From Vibrio sp. Of7-15 (GTDB lineage: Bacteria > Pseudomonadota > Gammaproteobacteria > Enterobacterales > Vibrionaceae), in the NCBI RefSeq assembly GCF_022347565.1, contig NZ_JAKRGH010000004.1, positions 186,001 through 250,000 of the forward strand: DNA of 64,000 nt. Reading direction: 5' to 3'. Below are positions 9,487 to 21,142 of the stretch, piece by piece. The stretch's first letter is position 1. Every line of letters starts with the position of its first letter. Under the pieces are notes generated by a model, which made no database searches, had not been told where the DNA came from, and saw only the letters and a list, made by a program, of their open reading frames with translations. The position numbers were made by a program, and so were the translations under genes.

Positions 9487-10287
9487 GTGATAGGAAAAAT
9501 AGTCATACTCATATTTATCTTATTTTCCCCTTCTCTACACGCTTCTACCTTTGAAGAGTCAGCCGCCTTTCCGCTACGCAACATCTACAAAATGACGCCA
9601 GTGATCTCTCATGATGAACTGTATGAAAAATTAAACGACGTAATAGTGATTGATGTGCGTTCTAAATATGAGTACGACACCCTACGTATAAGAGGAGCTG
9701 TCCATCTCAGTATTGCTGGCGTTGGTTTTATCAGTGAACTAAAAAGAATCAGAAAAACAGATCAACGCTTAATGGTTTTTTACTGTAATGGCATCACATG
9801 CAAAAAATCCTATCAAGCGGGTGAAAAAGCCATTCGCAATAACATCAGTAACATTAGCGTATTTGATTTAGGCATATTTGCTTGGGCAAAAACATACCCG
9901 CATGAGGCCACATTGCTTGGAGAAAGCCCCGTCCCCCTCGAAAAACTCCTCACACAAGAAAAATTATCTCAACACACCCTCTCCCCTGCCGAGTTCATAC
10001 AAAAAATCAACCGTAACACCATTGTGGTAGACATTCGGGAACCACTCCAAAGAGACATTGTTATTCTTAGAAAAGTCACACGCTTAGCCCCTTCCGATCG
10101 GATACTCAGGCTAATATTAAGAGCAAAAGAAGAGCAAAAAACCCTGCTGATTTATGACGCAGTAGGAAAACAAATACAATGGTTACAATACCTTCTAGAA
10201 AGTGAAGGGCTAGAGGATTATTACTTTATGGAAGAAGGTATTCGAGGCTATATAAAAGCAGATTTACCACTCACCAAATACGATTAA
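9487..10287 (+). CDS. secreted double-rhodanese-domain protein
   Basis: The start is a GTG behind GGAGT. Residues 1-20 form an export signal (ILFSPSLHAS). The first rhodanese domain (about 38-140) has the VIDVRSKYEYD strand and a catalytic loop Cys at about residue 100 (FYCNGITCKKS). The second domain (about 160-262) keeps VVDIRE and the GIRGY end but has Asp in place of the loop Cys (LLIYDAVGKQ), so it should be catalytically dead. Location is periplasmic or exported. The role is probably sulfur transfer or redox chemistry on a small sulfur compound; the partner is unknown. It stands alone between LysR and the RhlE helicase. Confidence 0.8.
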   Translation: MIGKIVILIFILFSPSLHASTFEESAAFPLRNIYKMTPVISHDELYEKLNDVIVIDVRSKYEYDTLRIRGAVHLSIAGVGFISELKRIRKTDQRLMVFYCNGITCKKSYQAGEKAIRNNISNISVFDLGIFAWAKTYPHEATLLGESPVPLEKLLTQEKLSQHTLSPAEFIQKINRNTIVVDIREPLQRDIVILRKVTRLAPSDRILRLILRAKEEQKTLLIYDAVGKQIQWLQYLLESEGLEDYYFMEEGIRGYIKADLPLTKYD

Positions 10288-10294
10288 CACATAC

Positions 10295-10330
10295 AAAAAA
10301 CGCCAATAAACGAAACCGCTTATTGGCGTT
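10295..10330. terminator. bidirectional terminator between rhodanese and rhlE genes
   Basis: An 11-bp perfect stem (10299-10309 with 10320-10330) is flanked on the left by six A residues, giving a T-run for the minus-strand helicase transcript. It also follows the rhodanese stop by 12 bp. Confidence 0.75.
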
Positions 10331-10348
10331 GAATGTTTTAAGGTCGTG

Positions 10349-11647
10349 TTATTTTTTCAACGACGTAATTTTGCTTTTATTACGAATAACATTACGTAGA
10401 CGTGCGCGGCGCTCCGCAGAGCCCTGATCTTGATCCGTTGGGTTATTAGTACGACTCTTACGATCTCTAAAAGCAGACTTAGTGTGCATTTTATGCAGTA
10501 ACGCATCACGGTTTGCTGGCTCATAGCCTGGTAATTCAACACGGTAAATACGGTGGCCAATCAACGCTTCTACTTGCAGTAACGACAGCTCTTCTTCACG
10601 GCTTACAAAAGAAACTGCATGGCCTTTTTGCCCCGCACGTCCTGTACGGCCAATACGGTGAACATAATCTTCCGCCAAGAATGGCATGTCAAAATTCACA
10701 ACATGAGGCAAGTTTTGAATATCTAACCCACGTGCAGCAACGTCTGTTGCAATCATGACACGCGCTTTACCTTCTTTAAACTCATCTAACGCACGGCGAC
10801 GTGCACTTTGCGCTTTGTCACCGTGGCACAATACGGCTTTAATACCATCCAGCTTTAACTCTTTCAGCAACATGTTTGCGGTTTCTTTGTAATTCACAAA
10901 CACCAACACTTGTTGCCAGTTTTTCTTACCAATCAGCTCAGATAGCATCTCACGCTTGCGATCTTCATCAACTGGGTACACCACATGCGCAATGGTTTCA
11001 GCAGTAATGTTTTCACGCGCTACAGAAATACGTTGTGGTTTACGTAAAATTTCATTCGCCAATTTATTCATTTGAGCCGAGAAAGTGGCTGAGAACAACA
11101 TGGTTTGTGGTTTGGTAGAAATACCGCTCATGATGGTTTGAATCGCAGAAATGAAGCCCATATCTAACATACGGTCCGCTTCATCAAACACAAGGAACTC
11201 TAAATTCACTAAAGAGACGTTATTAAGCTCTAAGTGCTCAATTAAACGACCTGGAGTCGCAACCAAAATATCCACGCCCTGCTCAAGCTTCTTCACTTGC
11301 GAAGACATTTTCACACCACCGTAAACCGCAGCCACGCTCATTGAGGTGTACTTAGTGTAATCTTCAATGTTCTTTGCAATTTGAGCCACTAGCTCACGCG
11401 TTGGCGCAAGAATCAATGCACGAGTTTGACAACGGTTATTAGACTTTGGCTTATCCAGTATTTTTTGAATAATTGGCAGAGAAAAAGCGGCGGTCTTTCC
11501 CGTACCCGTTTGCGCATTAGCCAAAATATCAAGACCACGACGAGCATGTGGAATGGCTTGCTGTTGTATTGGCGTTAGCTTTTCGTAACCGCATTCGGTA
11601 AGAGCCTGCACAATTTCCGGAGAAAAATGTTGTGATGAAAATGACAT
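10349..11647 (-). CDS. rhlE: DEAD-box ATP-dependent RNA helicase, RhlE family
   Basis: A cytoplasmic RNA-unwinding enzyme, probably in ribosome assembly or RNA turnover. The motifs appear in order: Q-motif around [10 protein letters not shown], motif [14 protein letters not shown], motif II DEAD, motif [14 protein letters not shown] and motif [10 protein letters not shown]. The C-terminal tail (from about residue 380) is short and basic (RKSRTNNP), as in RhlE. AGGAAC precedes the ATG. A paralogue lies at 35923-37173, so this genome has at least two RhlE-type enzymes; which is the true RhlE is uncertain. Confidence 0.93.
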   Translation of the reverse strand: MSFSSQHFSPEIVQALTECGYEKLTPIQQQAIPHARRGLDILANAQTGTGKTAAFSLPIIQKILDKPKSNNRCQTRALILAPTRELVAQIAKNIEDYTKYTSMSVAAVYGGVKMSSQVKKLEQGVDILVATPGRLIEHLELNNVSLVNLEFLVFDEADRMLDMGFISAIQTIMSGISTKPQTMLFSATFSAQMNKLANEILRKPQRISVARENITAETIAHVVYPVDEDRKREMLSELIGKKNWQQVLVFVNYKETANMLLKELKLDGIKAVLCHGDKAQSARRRALDEFKEGKARVMIATDVAARGLDIQNLPHVVNFDMPFLAEDYVHRIGRTGRAGQKGHAVSFVSREEELSLLQVEALIGHRIYRVELPGYEPANRDALLHKMHTKSAFRDRKSRTNNPTDQDQGSAERRARLRNVIRNKSKITSLKK

Positions 11648-12281
11648 TATGATGTTCCTAAAACTAACGGCTAATAACGAACAAAAGCCTAACCAAAAAT
11701 ACGGTGGCAGATTATAGAGTAATAATGCACCGAATGGGGACTAATTTTACTCATTTCGTCATTATTTAACGGAAAACGCCCCAATTCTAAAAAGTTCGAG
11801 TACTTTTCCGCCTAAATGTTCAACCATTAAGCAAGTTTCTTCTAAGCAGCCAAAGCCCAAACATCCAATTCGTAATAAAAACAACAACTCCTATCAATAT
11901 GCACCAAAGCTAACAAGTGTATTTATTCATAATAAGGTAGAATAACCACTCGCATAAAATTTATCAGCCCAAAAACAACGTACTTTTAATGAATAGATAC
12001 CGTTTACTGACAAGCTTAAAAAGAAAATTCAGAAAACCAATTAAAGAATTTAATAAGTAATCATTGAACCCATAAATAATAAACCCTCATTTGTTTGATA
12101 TTTATTCCAATTAATCTAGGTGATCTATTTATTTTATGAACAAATATAAAATACAAATAATAGCCAACTTAATTACACTTAAATAAATAATAGAACAAAA
12201 CATAATTAATATATAAGATAAATACTTCTACGATTTTATTTCAATTAAAAGCAGTGTGTATTTTATAAGGGCATAAAGACA
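11648..12281. other. long divergent intergenic region, no gene seen
   Basis: About 630 very AT-rich bases separate the rhlE start (minus) from the chemoreceptor start (plus). I see only a 23-codon frame at 11989 without a ribosome site. A long leader for the helicase is possible, but no conserved structure is evident. Confidence 0.5.
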
Positions 12282-14231
12282 ATGAATTTAGGATTGAAAG
12301 GCAAAATTATAGCCTCTACCTTATTGTTAATATCAATCGCATTAACCTTAACTATGTTTTTCTCTTATAGTAATTTTAAAAACTATAGTGAACAGCAAAT
12401 ATCTAATGAACTTGAATCAATCAGTAATGTCAAAGCCGCAGAAATTGATGCGCTATTTGATAACTTGAAAAGAATCGTAGCAAGCAAAACGGCCTTTTTT
12501 GAACATGAAGATGGCAGAGAATTCAACCATGAAGACCTCAGCGAAGCTCAACTCTTTGATATTTTGAAAAGTATTCACTCTTCCGGTAATTTTGACACCT
12601 CATTTATCGGGTTTGAAGACACAGGTAACTCCTTCAATATTCAGAAAAATGGCCAGACTTCTATGCGTACCGTAGCCAAAGACAACTACGATCCACGTGT
12701 CCGCCCTTGGTATAAATTAGCAAAAGAAAAAGACAGAACCGTGGTGATCCCACCTTACGGCTCACAAGATGATGAGCGAGTTTGGTTAGGTGTTGCTGTA
12801 CCGCTGACAATCAATAATAAGTTCGCGGGTGTTATCATGGGGGACTTCACCAATACCGCTTTAACAGATTTTATCTCTTACCTTCCTATTAAAAATGCAA
12901 CAATCACCTTATTAGATAACGACTTAAATACAATATTATCTTCTCGTAACAATATTAATTATGGTGATTCTTTACGGGATATTATTAATAACCCTAAATT
13001 AGAGTCTAATGTTGCTCAATCAAAACAAGGGTTCACTCGTTCAGAGGTTAATAATTCAGGTATTCTTTCCTACCACAATAAAGTATCTTTAACAGAGGGA
13101 CAGACATGGACATTATTAATCAGCGTCGATGAAGAAACTATTTTCGCTCAAGCCAATGAATCAATCAAGCAACAACTATTAAGTTCAATAATATTAATCG
13201 CCATCAGTGGCGCATTAATTTATTTTGTTTTAAACCACTTATATCAGCCAATTTTAGCCTTGCGTCAAACCATTCATGAACTTGCGAGCGGTAATGGCGA
13301 TTTAACAAAACGACTCGACGTAAAAGGCAATGATGAACTTGCCGATATTTCAAGCGACATCAATAAGTTTGTCACTCAGCTTCAAAACATGATGACCAGC
13401 TTACGCAATGTGGGCGACGAAGTTTCTTCTGCCTCTACAGAGCTTGCTGCCGTCATGACCCAAAGTGACGCTAACGCTATTGAACAAAAAGCTCAGGTTG
13501 ATTTGATGGCGGCAGCCATTACCGAGCTCTCTTCTTCTGCGGTGCAAGTCGATGCTTCAGCAACGCAAGCCGATAACATGGCAAAAGACGTACTGGAACT
13601 GAGTATTTCAGGTAGCCAAAAAGCCGATGATGCCGCAAGACTAAGCTCTCGTTTATCAAATCAAATGAACGAGACCTCTAATGAAGTCATGGTACTGAAT
13701 GAGCAAACAGAAAAAATTAATGAAGTGATTACGGTCATTAATACCATCTCAGAGCAGACCAATTTGTTAGCCCTTAACGCTGCCATTGAAGCCGCACGTG
13801 CAGGCGAACTTGGCCGTGGCTTTGCCGTGGTTGCCGATGAAGTCAGAGTATTGGCAGGTAAAACCCAAAACTCCACCCAAGACATTCAGCAAATCATTGA
13901 AGAGCTACAAGTAAAATCACAACTGGTTGTACGCTCTGTAGAGCAATCTATCTCTACCATAAAAGAAACAACGGAAATGAGTGAAGGCACAAGCGAGCAG
14001 CTTAAACTGATCTCACGATCCATTGAGAACATTTCAGAAACCAATGCCGAAATGGCAGAAGCAGCCAATGAACAAAGCCGAGCCATTTCTTCCATCAGTG
14101 AAAACGTGAACATCATTACCGAAAGCATTAATCAAAATGTGGAAGGGATCAAAGAAAGTGCGCAAGCCAGTAACCACCTATCAGAACTGTCTGAAGGTCA
14201 AAAAGAACAATTGGCTTTCTTCAAACTGTAG
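12282..14231 (+). CDS. methyl-accepting chemotaxis protein with dCache sensor
   Basis: A transmembrane chemoreceptor that couples a periplasmic ligand to CheA/CheW. It has TM1 at about residues 8-28, a periplasmic double Cache domain (about 30-295), TM2 (about 297-317), HAMP ([19 protein letters not shown]) and a cytoplasmic coiled-coil. The signalling tip [20 protein letters not shown] is canonical. The DPRVRPWY motif in the distal-binding part is typical of dCache_1 receptors, many of which bind amino acids or organic acids. It has no C-terminal tethering pentapeptide. It is monocistronic, with its own terminator. The ligand is unknown. Confidence 0.93.
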   Translation: MNLGLKGKIIASTLLLISIALTLTMFFSYSNFKNYSEQQISNELESISNVKAAEIDALFDNLKRIVASKTAFFEHEDGREFNHEDLSEAQLFDILKSIHSSGNFDTSFIGFEDTGNSFNIQKNGQTSMRTVAKDNYDPRVRPWYKLAKEKDRTVVIPPYGSQDDERVWLGVAVPLTINNKFAGVIMGDFTNTALTDFISYLPIKNATITLLDNDLNTILSSRNNINYGDSLRDIINNPKLESNVAQSKQGFTRSEVNNSGILSYHNKVSLTEGQTWTLLISVDEETIFAQANESIKQQLLSSIILIAISGALIYFVLNHLYQPILALRQTIHELASGNGDLTKRLDVKGNDELADISSDINKFVTQLQNMMTSLRNVGDEVSSASTELAAVMTQSDANAIEQKAQVDLMAAAITELSSSAVQVDASATQADNMAKDVLELSISGSQKADDAARLSSRLSNQMNETSNEVMVLNEQTEKINEVITVINTISEQTNLLALNAAIEAARAGELGRGFAVVADEVRVLAGKTQNSTQDIQQIIEELQVKSQLVVRSVEQSISTIKETTEMSEGTSEQLKLISRSIENISETNAEMAEAANEQSRAISSISENVNIITESINQNVEGIKESAQASNHLSELSEGQKEQLAFFKL

Positions 14232-14266
14232 CTCCCCTACTCGTTACCACGTCACGTAATCCAACT

Positions 14267-14298
14267 AAAATCAGGGGCAACTTGGCTCCTGATTTTTT
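14267..14298 (+). terminator. Rho-independent terminator of the chemoreceptor gene
   Basis: A 9-bp stem AAAATCAGG/CCTGATTTT (14267-14275 with 14288-14296) with the T-run continuing to 14298, 36 bp after the MCP stop. Confidence 0.85.
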
Positions 14299-14333
14299 CG
14301 CCCTGACAATCACACCTTTTCGCATTAGCCTAT

Positions 14334-14444
14334 TTATGAGCACACCAGCCAGAGTCCATTACTGTCATCTTCGTGGTATGGAAAACCCGCTCTCAGCCTT
14401 ATCCACTCATCTATCCCACCCTCCACTGCCAGTATGATATTCAT
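14334..14444 (-). pseudogene. possible rhodanese C-terminal remnant (36 codons)
   Basis: A 36-residue minus-strand frame starts at an ATG (14444) behind a good AGGAG site. It reads VEGGIDEWIRLRAGFPYHED in its middle, which matches the closing helix and C-terminus of single-domain rhodaneses (GG.D.W...GFP). No upstream part of such a domain is visible in any frame. It may be the stump of a deleted rhodanese gene, or a chance match. Confidence 0.35.
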
Positions 14445-14491
14445 CGATTTCTCCTATCAGAAGTATAGGGAAAAAGTATCTGAAATTATAA

Positions 14492-16834
<2,343 letters not shown>

Positions 16835-16882
16835 ACCCGTTGTTATAACGCCCTATCCTTGCTCTCAGGATGTTAATAACCA

Positions 16883-16915
16883 AAACAAAGGGTGGAATCA
16901 CACCACCCTTTGTTT
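16883..16915. terminator. terminator after katG
   Basis: A 13-bp perfect stem (16883-16895 with 16903-16915) with A-rich left and T-rich right arms, so it can act in both directions. It ends katG and may also end the convergent small membrane gene at 16973. Confidence 0.85.
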
Positions 16916-16972
16916 ACTGAATGATTCAGAGCAAACCTTAATGTTCGGCAGCGGCGCATGCTTCTTTCCGCC

Positions 16973-17245
16973 CTACCTTTTTGCATACTCGCTTTTTTGA
17001 AGTTTGGTGTGTGATCGCTTATCGCTTGTCCATTCAGAAAATAAGTCAGCAAACAAGTCTGGCAATAAATCCGAAAGCACCAGTGCTTTTATCTCCCTTC
17101 TCATCTCTTTACCGCCAATTAAGGTAAAGAAAACCAGACAAGCTGGAATGAGTATCAACATCATAATGGGCCTCAAAACATACGAGAATAAAAATATCGT
17201 CGGTAAAAAGATCAGCCCTTGGCCTAGCTTATTTAATGCATACAT
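16973..17245 (-). CDS. small two-helix membrane protein, unknown function
   Basis: A 90-residue protein with two adjoining hydrophobic segments (about residues 8-24 and 26-44) and a charged cytoplasmic tail (GGKEMRREIKA; basic C-terminus). AAGGAA precedes the ATG. I do not recognise the family. It is divergent from a TetR regulator, and the shared 180-bp gap carries two TGAGC-GCTCA palindromes, so it is probably this regulator's target. Confidence 0.7.
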   Translation of the reverse strand: MYALNKLGQGLIFLPTIFLFSYVLRPIMMLILIPACLVFFTLIGGKEMRREIKALVLSDLLPDLFADLFSEWTSDKRSHTKLQKSEYAKR

Positions 17246-17327
17246 TGTCGATTCCTTTTATTAACCAATTTATTAGCTACTGATCAGCCAGTGAATAGCG
17301 ACTACTTCACCTGTCACCGACTATAAA

Positions 17328-17362
17328 TGAGCACGCTCACTTTTTATAATTGAGCGCGCTCA
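17328..17362. promoter_or_regulatory. paired TetR operator-like palindromes
   Basis: Two near-identical sites, TGAGCACGCTCA (17328-17339) and the perfect palindrome TGAGCGCGCTCA (17351-17362), are spaced 23 bp centre to centre, about two helical turns. They lie between the divergent membrane-protein and TetR genes. This is the classic layout for a TetR regulator controlling both. Confidence 0.7.
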
Positions 17363-17422
17363 GTTTGTCAATAAAAGTGGTTAAAGGTATTATCTTTTCA
17401 GACTCTTAAAGTGGATGTATTC

Positions 17423-17941
17423 ATGACAAAGCGACAACAAACCAGAGAAAAGATCTTACAAGCTGCATGGGGATCTTTTGCGCAAAATGGCTACGAAGCG
17501 ACAACAACCAGACAAATCGCGAAGCAAGCAGGCGTGGCAGATGGCACGGTGTTCAGCCATTTCCCCACAAAACTGTCGATCCTTCGTGAAGGAATGTTGG
17601 AACAACTCACCGCCATCAGCCAAGATACGTTAGAAAATGCAGAGGGAAAAACAGATGTTGAGATTGGGCTAGCGCTCACAGAGCAATACTATCGTTACTA
17701 TTTTACGAACGTAGAACTCAGTCGAGCGCTGCTAAAAGAAGTAATTTGGGATTTAGACTATTACCAGTCGTTCAATCAGGCCTTATTTCAATCTGCGAGT
17801 GAACAAACCATCGCTGCCGAAAAAATGCCACTTATCTTAGACTGTTACTTCATGACGTTGATTACACATTTGAACCGCCCGGAGCCTAATGTCGAGCTTG
17901 CGCTTGAAGAGCTACACGCAAAATTTAAGCTGATCGTTTAA
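17423..17941 (+). CDS. TetR/AcrR-family transcriptional regulator
   Basis: A one-component repressor with an N-terminal TetR helix-turn-helix (TTRQIAKQAGVADGTVFSHF, about residues 28-47) and an all-helical ligand-binding domain. I chose the ATG at 17423; a GTG at 17411 in frame is possible and neither has a strong ribosome site. It presumably binds the two palindromes at 17328-17362. The inducer is unknown. Its stop lies inside a 12-bp inverted repeat (17936-17962). Confidence 0.88.
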   Translation: MTKRQQTREKILQAAWGSFAQNGYEATTTRQIAKQAGVADGTVFSHFPTKLSILREGMLEQLTAISQDTLENAEGKTDVEIGLALTEQYYRYYFTNVELSRALLKEVIWDLDYYQSFNQALFQSASEQTIAAEKMPLILDCYFMTLITHLNRPEPNVELALEELHAKFKLIV

Positions 17942-17962
17942 GCAGAGCAGCTCTGCTTAAAC
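17936..17962. other. strong hairpin over the tetR stop codon
   Basis: A 12-bp perfect inverted repeat (17936-17947 with 17951-17962) with a 3-nt loop, overlapping the regulator stop. It lacks a proper T-run on either side, so it may be a weak terminator or an mRNA-stabilising hairpin between two convergent genes. Confidence 0.45.
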
Positions 17963-17986
17963 AAAATAAATCTGCCGAATAAAAAA

Positions 17987-19504
17987 TCAATCTTCTTCGT
18001 ACCACTCTCCGTCGTCGTACTCCGCTGAACGGATGATTTCCTGAACAATCGGCAGATCTTCACTGAACTTAGTCTGAATATAAGGAACCAATTCCTCCCT
18101 CACGAAAGATTCATGATCAGAATCGATAAAAGAAACATAACGATCAATCAGAGGCAGCAATTCAACATCTCCAGTAGAAGCCAACGCCTGCACCACATAA
18201 CAAAGCGCCCCTTCCGAGCCACACCATTCCCACAAATTAGTTTTAAGAAGAGTAGTATCCAAATAATCACAATAAGCGGTAACCATTTGCTTCATCAACT
18301 CCCCATGCTGCTGAACATGCTGTTCAAAAAACTCTTGGGGCTCCACTCTGTTTTCTTGGCCATCGAAAAACGCAAAAGTCAGCATGTTACCACGACGGAA
18401 AGCCTCGACGTTTTGGCACATAGACACCATTTTCTGTAGCGCTTGCTCCGGCTCTGCAATTCGAATCAAATGGCATGGTCCCAGCTTTTGTGCAAGTTTA
18501 ACATCGGGTAGCCAATTGCGCTGAACGTCCTCTTTTGGTGGAATAACCTCGCGATTTCCCTCAATATCCATCAGCACAGTCTGATCTCGGAACGTCAATC
18601 GCAGTTTGTCCTCCTGCCAGCACATTGATTCAAGCTCTTCATACAGATCAGACAACTCAGAGCAATAATCACGCAGATCTTCTTCCGGCCCAGCCAGCAG
18701 AACATCCAAATCGATGCACAATTGATCCAATTCAGAAAAACGGTAAGTACGCAGTGGCAGGGTTCTGAGCACTTCACATTTGTTAATATCAAACAGCTTC
18801 AGAGCCAGCTCGATGGCCTTCTCACCATGATGCTCTCCACTATTTTCAATCAACTTCACCGCATCCCAGCTCAGCATTACCCCAAGATTCAGCGCCAAAT
18901 TCAGAGCAGGCATGCAGACTTCATCGTTTGCATTCCCCACATCCGGCAACGAAATAAGAGACTCTTTTCCCGTCAGCATTTCAAGGCGATAAAATTCATG
19001 CTCTTTTGGCTTACTTCTGCCACTACTCGCATTACAGCAATACATCCAAAGCTCACCTGGCATTAGCTCTAATGGGCGGAACACATCCAGCCTATAACAA
19101 TCAACCTCATCATCTTCATCGTCTTTTTGCAAAGGCAGCCTGTGATCGCGCAGCACAGATAAGTTTTGAGCGTCCAAACGCACCAAAGTAGGTAAGTTAT
19201 AATCGTTGTCATTAGTGAAAGTGACCAGAATAAAGAGCCCACTTTGGGACAATACCGCCCCTGTGCTGATCCTAGCTGGCAAAGTTTGAGTATGGGTTAA
19301 AGTTTGAGTGGGAATATGAAAACGGCTGAAATGTCCATCCCAGTCACCCAGTAACAGGTGCTCCCCTTGCACTTCACAGAGGATCAAACGGCTGTGTTGA
19401 GTTTGTAAATACCAGACAACGGCTTCCGAACCATCCGTTTGTCGTTCAACAATGTTTAAGCCCGGACTTGGATCTTCAGTGACCATTTCAGTGTAGTAAC
19501 GCAT
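17987..19504 (-). CDS. unknown acidic protein, about 505 residues
   Basis: I do not recognise the family. The ATG at 19504 is behind AAGGAA; an earlier in-frame start has no ribosome site. There is no signal peptide or membrane segment, so it is cytoplasmic. The N-terminal 180 residues have alternating hydrophobic strands with phrases such as GDWDGHFSRFHIP that suggest beta-propeller blades. The C-terminal half is helical and strongly acidic, ending in EYDDGEWYEED. It stands alone. It could be an immunity or accessory protein, but nothing in the neighbourhood supports a specific role. Confidence 0.65.
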   Translation of the reverse strand: MRYYTEMVTEDPSPGLNIVERQTDGSEAVVWYLQTQHSRLILCEVQGEHLLLGDWDGHFSRFHIPTQTLTHTQTLPARISTGAVLSQSGLFILVTFTNDNDYNLPTLVRLDAQNLSVLRDHRLPLQKDDEDDEVDCYRLDVFRPLELMPGELWMYCCNASSGRSKPKEHEFYRLEMLTGKESLISLPDVGNANDEVCMPALNLALNLGVMLSWDAVKLIENSGEHHGEKAIELALKLFDINKCEVLRTLPLRTYRFSELDQLCIDLDVLLAGPEEDLRDYCSELSDLYEELESMCWQEDKLRLTFRDQTVLMDIEGNREVIPPKEDVQRNWLPDVKLAQKLGPCHLIRIAEPEQALQKMVSMCQNVEAFRRGNMLTFAFFDGQENRVEPQEFFEQHVQQHGELMKQMVTAYCDYLDTTLLKTNLWEWCGSEGALCYVVQALASTGDVELLPLIDRYVSFIDSDHESFVREELVPYIQTKFSEDLPIVQEIIRSAEYDDGEWYEED

Positions 19505-19756
19505 GCTTTTTCCTTGGTTTACCAATTTTGAACGCCTTTGCTAATTTGTGTACAGCTTACTGTTTTAAAAGCATAAATCCAGTGCAGAAGTCACTCTTTC
19601 ATACTTACAGGCGTAAGGTTAAATCAAGCATTGCTTAACAGACCCAAACACCTATTTTAAAAAATCGGTAAAGCAAATACGCAGATGTCGAAAATCTTCA
19701 ATCATTACTTTCGTCGCTGTTTTAACTTAACCACATCAGCAAAAGGAGAAAACGTG

Positions 19757-20215
19757 ATGACAACAAGACTCGATTATTTCAACGCCGCACCAGAAGGCTT
19801 TCACATTCTATTAGAGCAAGAAAAATACCTTCGTAACCAATTTGAACAGCAGCCGTTTCTTTCACTGCCCCTATGGGAACTAATAAAATTACGCATTTCA
19901 CAAATCAACCAATGCGCTTTTTGCATTGATATGCACAGCAAAGAAGCGCTAAATAATGGCGAATCTGAACACAGGCTGATCGGCCTAAGCGCATGGCGAG
20001 ACACACCAATATACAGCGAAGATGAAAAAGTAGCGCTACACTGGGCAGAAACAATCACCCGCGATAGCAACGCCACAGAGCAAGATTACCAATCCACACT
20101 TACTGCTTTTGGTGAACAAGGTGTGGTAGCGTTAACACTCGCCGTGAACGCCATTAATAGTTGGAATCGAGTCGCGAAAATATTCAAACCTGAGATTGGC
20201 AGCTTATCCAGTTAG
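19757..20215 (+). CDS. AhpD-like carboxymuconolactone decarboxylase-family protein
   Basis: A small helical protein of the AhpD/CMD fold. The redox motif CAFCIDMH (about residues 56-63) matches the Cys-x-x-Cys...His proton-relay pair of alkylhydroperoxidases, so a peroxidase or thiol-redox role is likely. The ATG at 19757 has GGAG 8 nt upstream; a GTG one codon earlier is possible. Its stop is 16 bp before an AraC regulator gene on the same strand, so the two probably form an operon. Confidence 0.85.
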   Translation: MTTRLDYFNAAPEGFHILLEQEKYLRNQFEQQPFLSLPLWELIKLRISQINQCAFCIDMHSKEALNNGESEHRLIGLSAWRDTPIYSEDEKVALHWAETITRDSNATEQDYQSTLTAFGEQGVVALTLAVNAINSWNRVAKIFKPEIGSLSS

Positions 20216-20231
20216 TCGATAAAGAGCTAGA

Positions 20232-20999
20232 ATGGACTTTAGAATTGTAAAACCTAAGCACAAACTGGCTGATCATATTCAAGCAATATGGTCAGTTAAA
20301 GTGGCTAAAGGGGAACACAACGCCGTCACAAAACCTTTGTATTGTGACGGTGGTTCAGGTGTCACCTTTTTACTGCAAGGAGAAGCTAAGTTAGATGGCG
20401 CTACCATCAAAGCGCCTTTTGTTGTTCAGCCATACAGTAAGAAAACGCAAACCATTGAGTTGACGGACAATACATGGCTTTGTGGCATACGTTTTCACCC
20501 GGGCATGATGCCTTTATCGCTGCATGCTGGCCTTTCTGATCCGGCTTTTTCTAATGAAGAAAGTCGCCCCCATTCCTCCCCTATTACCGATTTATACACT
20601 CAGCTCAGAAGCCAAAGCAGCCATGGCGCTCACCTCACTGCCCTCTACCGGTGGTGTGTGCAGCATGCAGAGCTAAATAGCCCTATTTTAACCAACAGGG
20701 CACTGCTGCTTAACCAAACCAAGCAAGGGAAAATTGGCGAGCAATTCCAACAACACCAAAGGCAAATCGAGCGAAACTTTCGTAAATGGATAGGCATGAG
20801 TCCAAAGTATTTTCAACGCCTGCGCCGAGTGCATGCTAGTGTGCTGGCCTTAAGAGAAAACCCCGATATTTCCCTCAGTGATCTCGCCTTCCATCAAGGC
20901 TTTTCAGACCAAGCCCACATGACCCGAGAATTTAATACCTTTGTTCTGGCCACACCGGGAGAGATCAGCCAAAAAATTAAATCGCAATCTAAAGGATGA
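20232..20999 (+). CDS. AraC-family transcriptional regulator
   Basis: The C-terminal third (about residues 155-250) is an AraC double helix-turn-helix, with ERNFRKWIGMSPKYFQRLRR and DLAFHQGFSDQAHMTREF as the usual signature. The N-terminal part looks like the sensory domain found in regulators of oxidation-related genes. It lies directly after the AhpD-like gene in the same orientation, so it may act on that gene. The ribosome site is weak (AGAG). The effector is unknown. Confidence 0.85.
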   Translation: MDFRIVKPKHKLADHIQAIWSVKVAKGEHNAVTKPLYCDGGSGVTFLLQGEAKLDGATIKAPFVVQPYSKKTQTIELTDNTWLCGIRFHPGMMPLSLHAGLSDPAFSNEESRPHSSPITDLYTQLRSQSSHGAHLTALYRWCVQHAELNSPILTNRALLLNQTKQGKIGEQFQQHQRQIERNFRKWIGMSPKYFQRLRRVHASVLALRENPDISLSDLAFHQGFSDQAHMTREFNTFVLATPGEISQKIKSQSKG

Positions 21000-21142
21000 T
21001 TGGTAAAGCCAAATGGAATTTCTAAAGTAAGTTTTATTTATTTTATTGATAAATTGAATATTTTTATGGAATTTAACGACAAGGACTATATATTTACAAC
21101 GTTCTAATTTCACCTTAAGCGGTATATGAAGGAAATATCTAA

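Noticed and set aside
11989-12060. 23-codon basic ORF ahead of the dCache chemoreceptor
   Set aside because: No ribosome site and too short to support.
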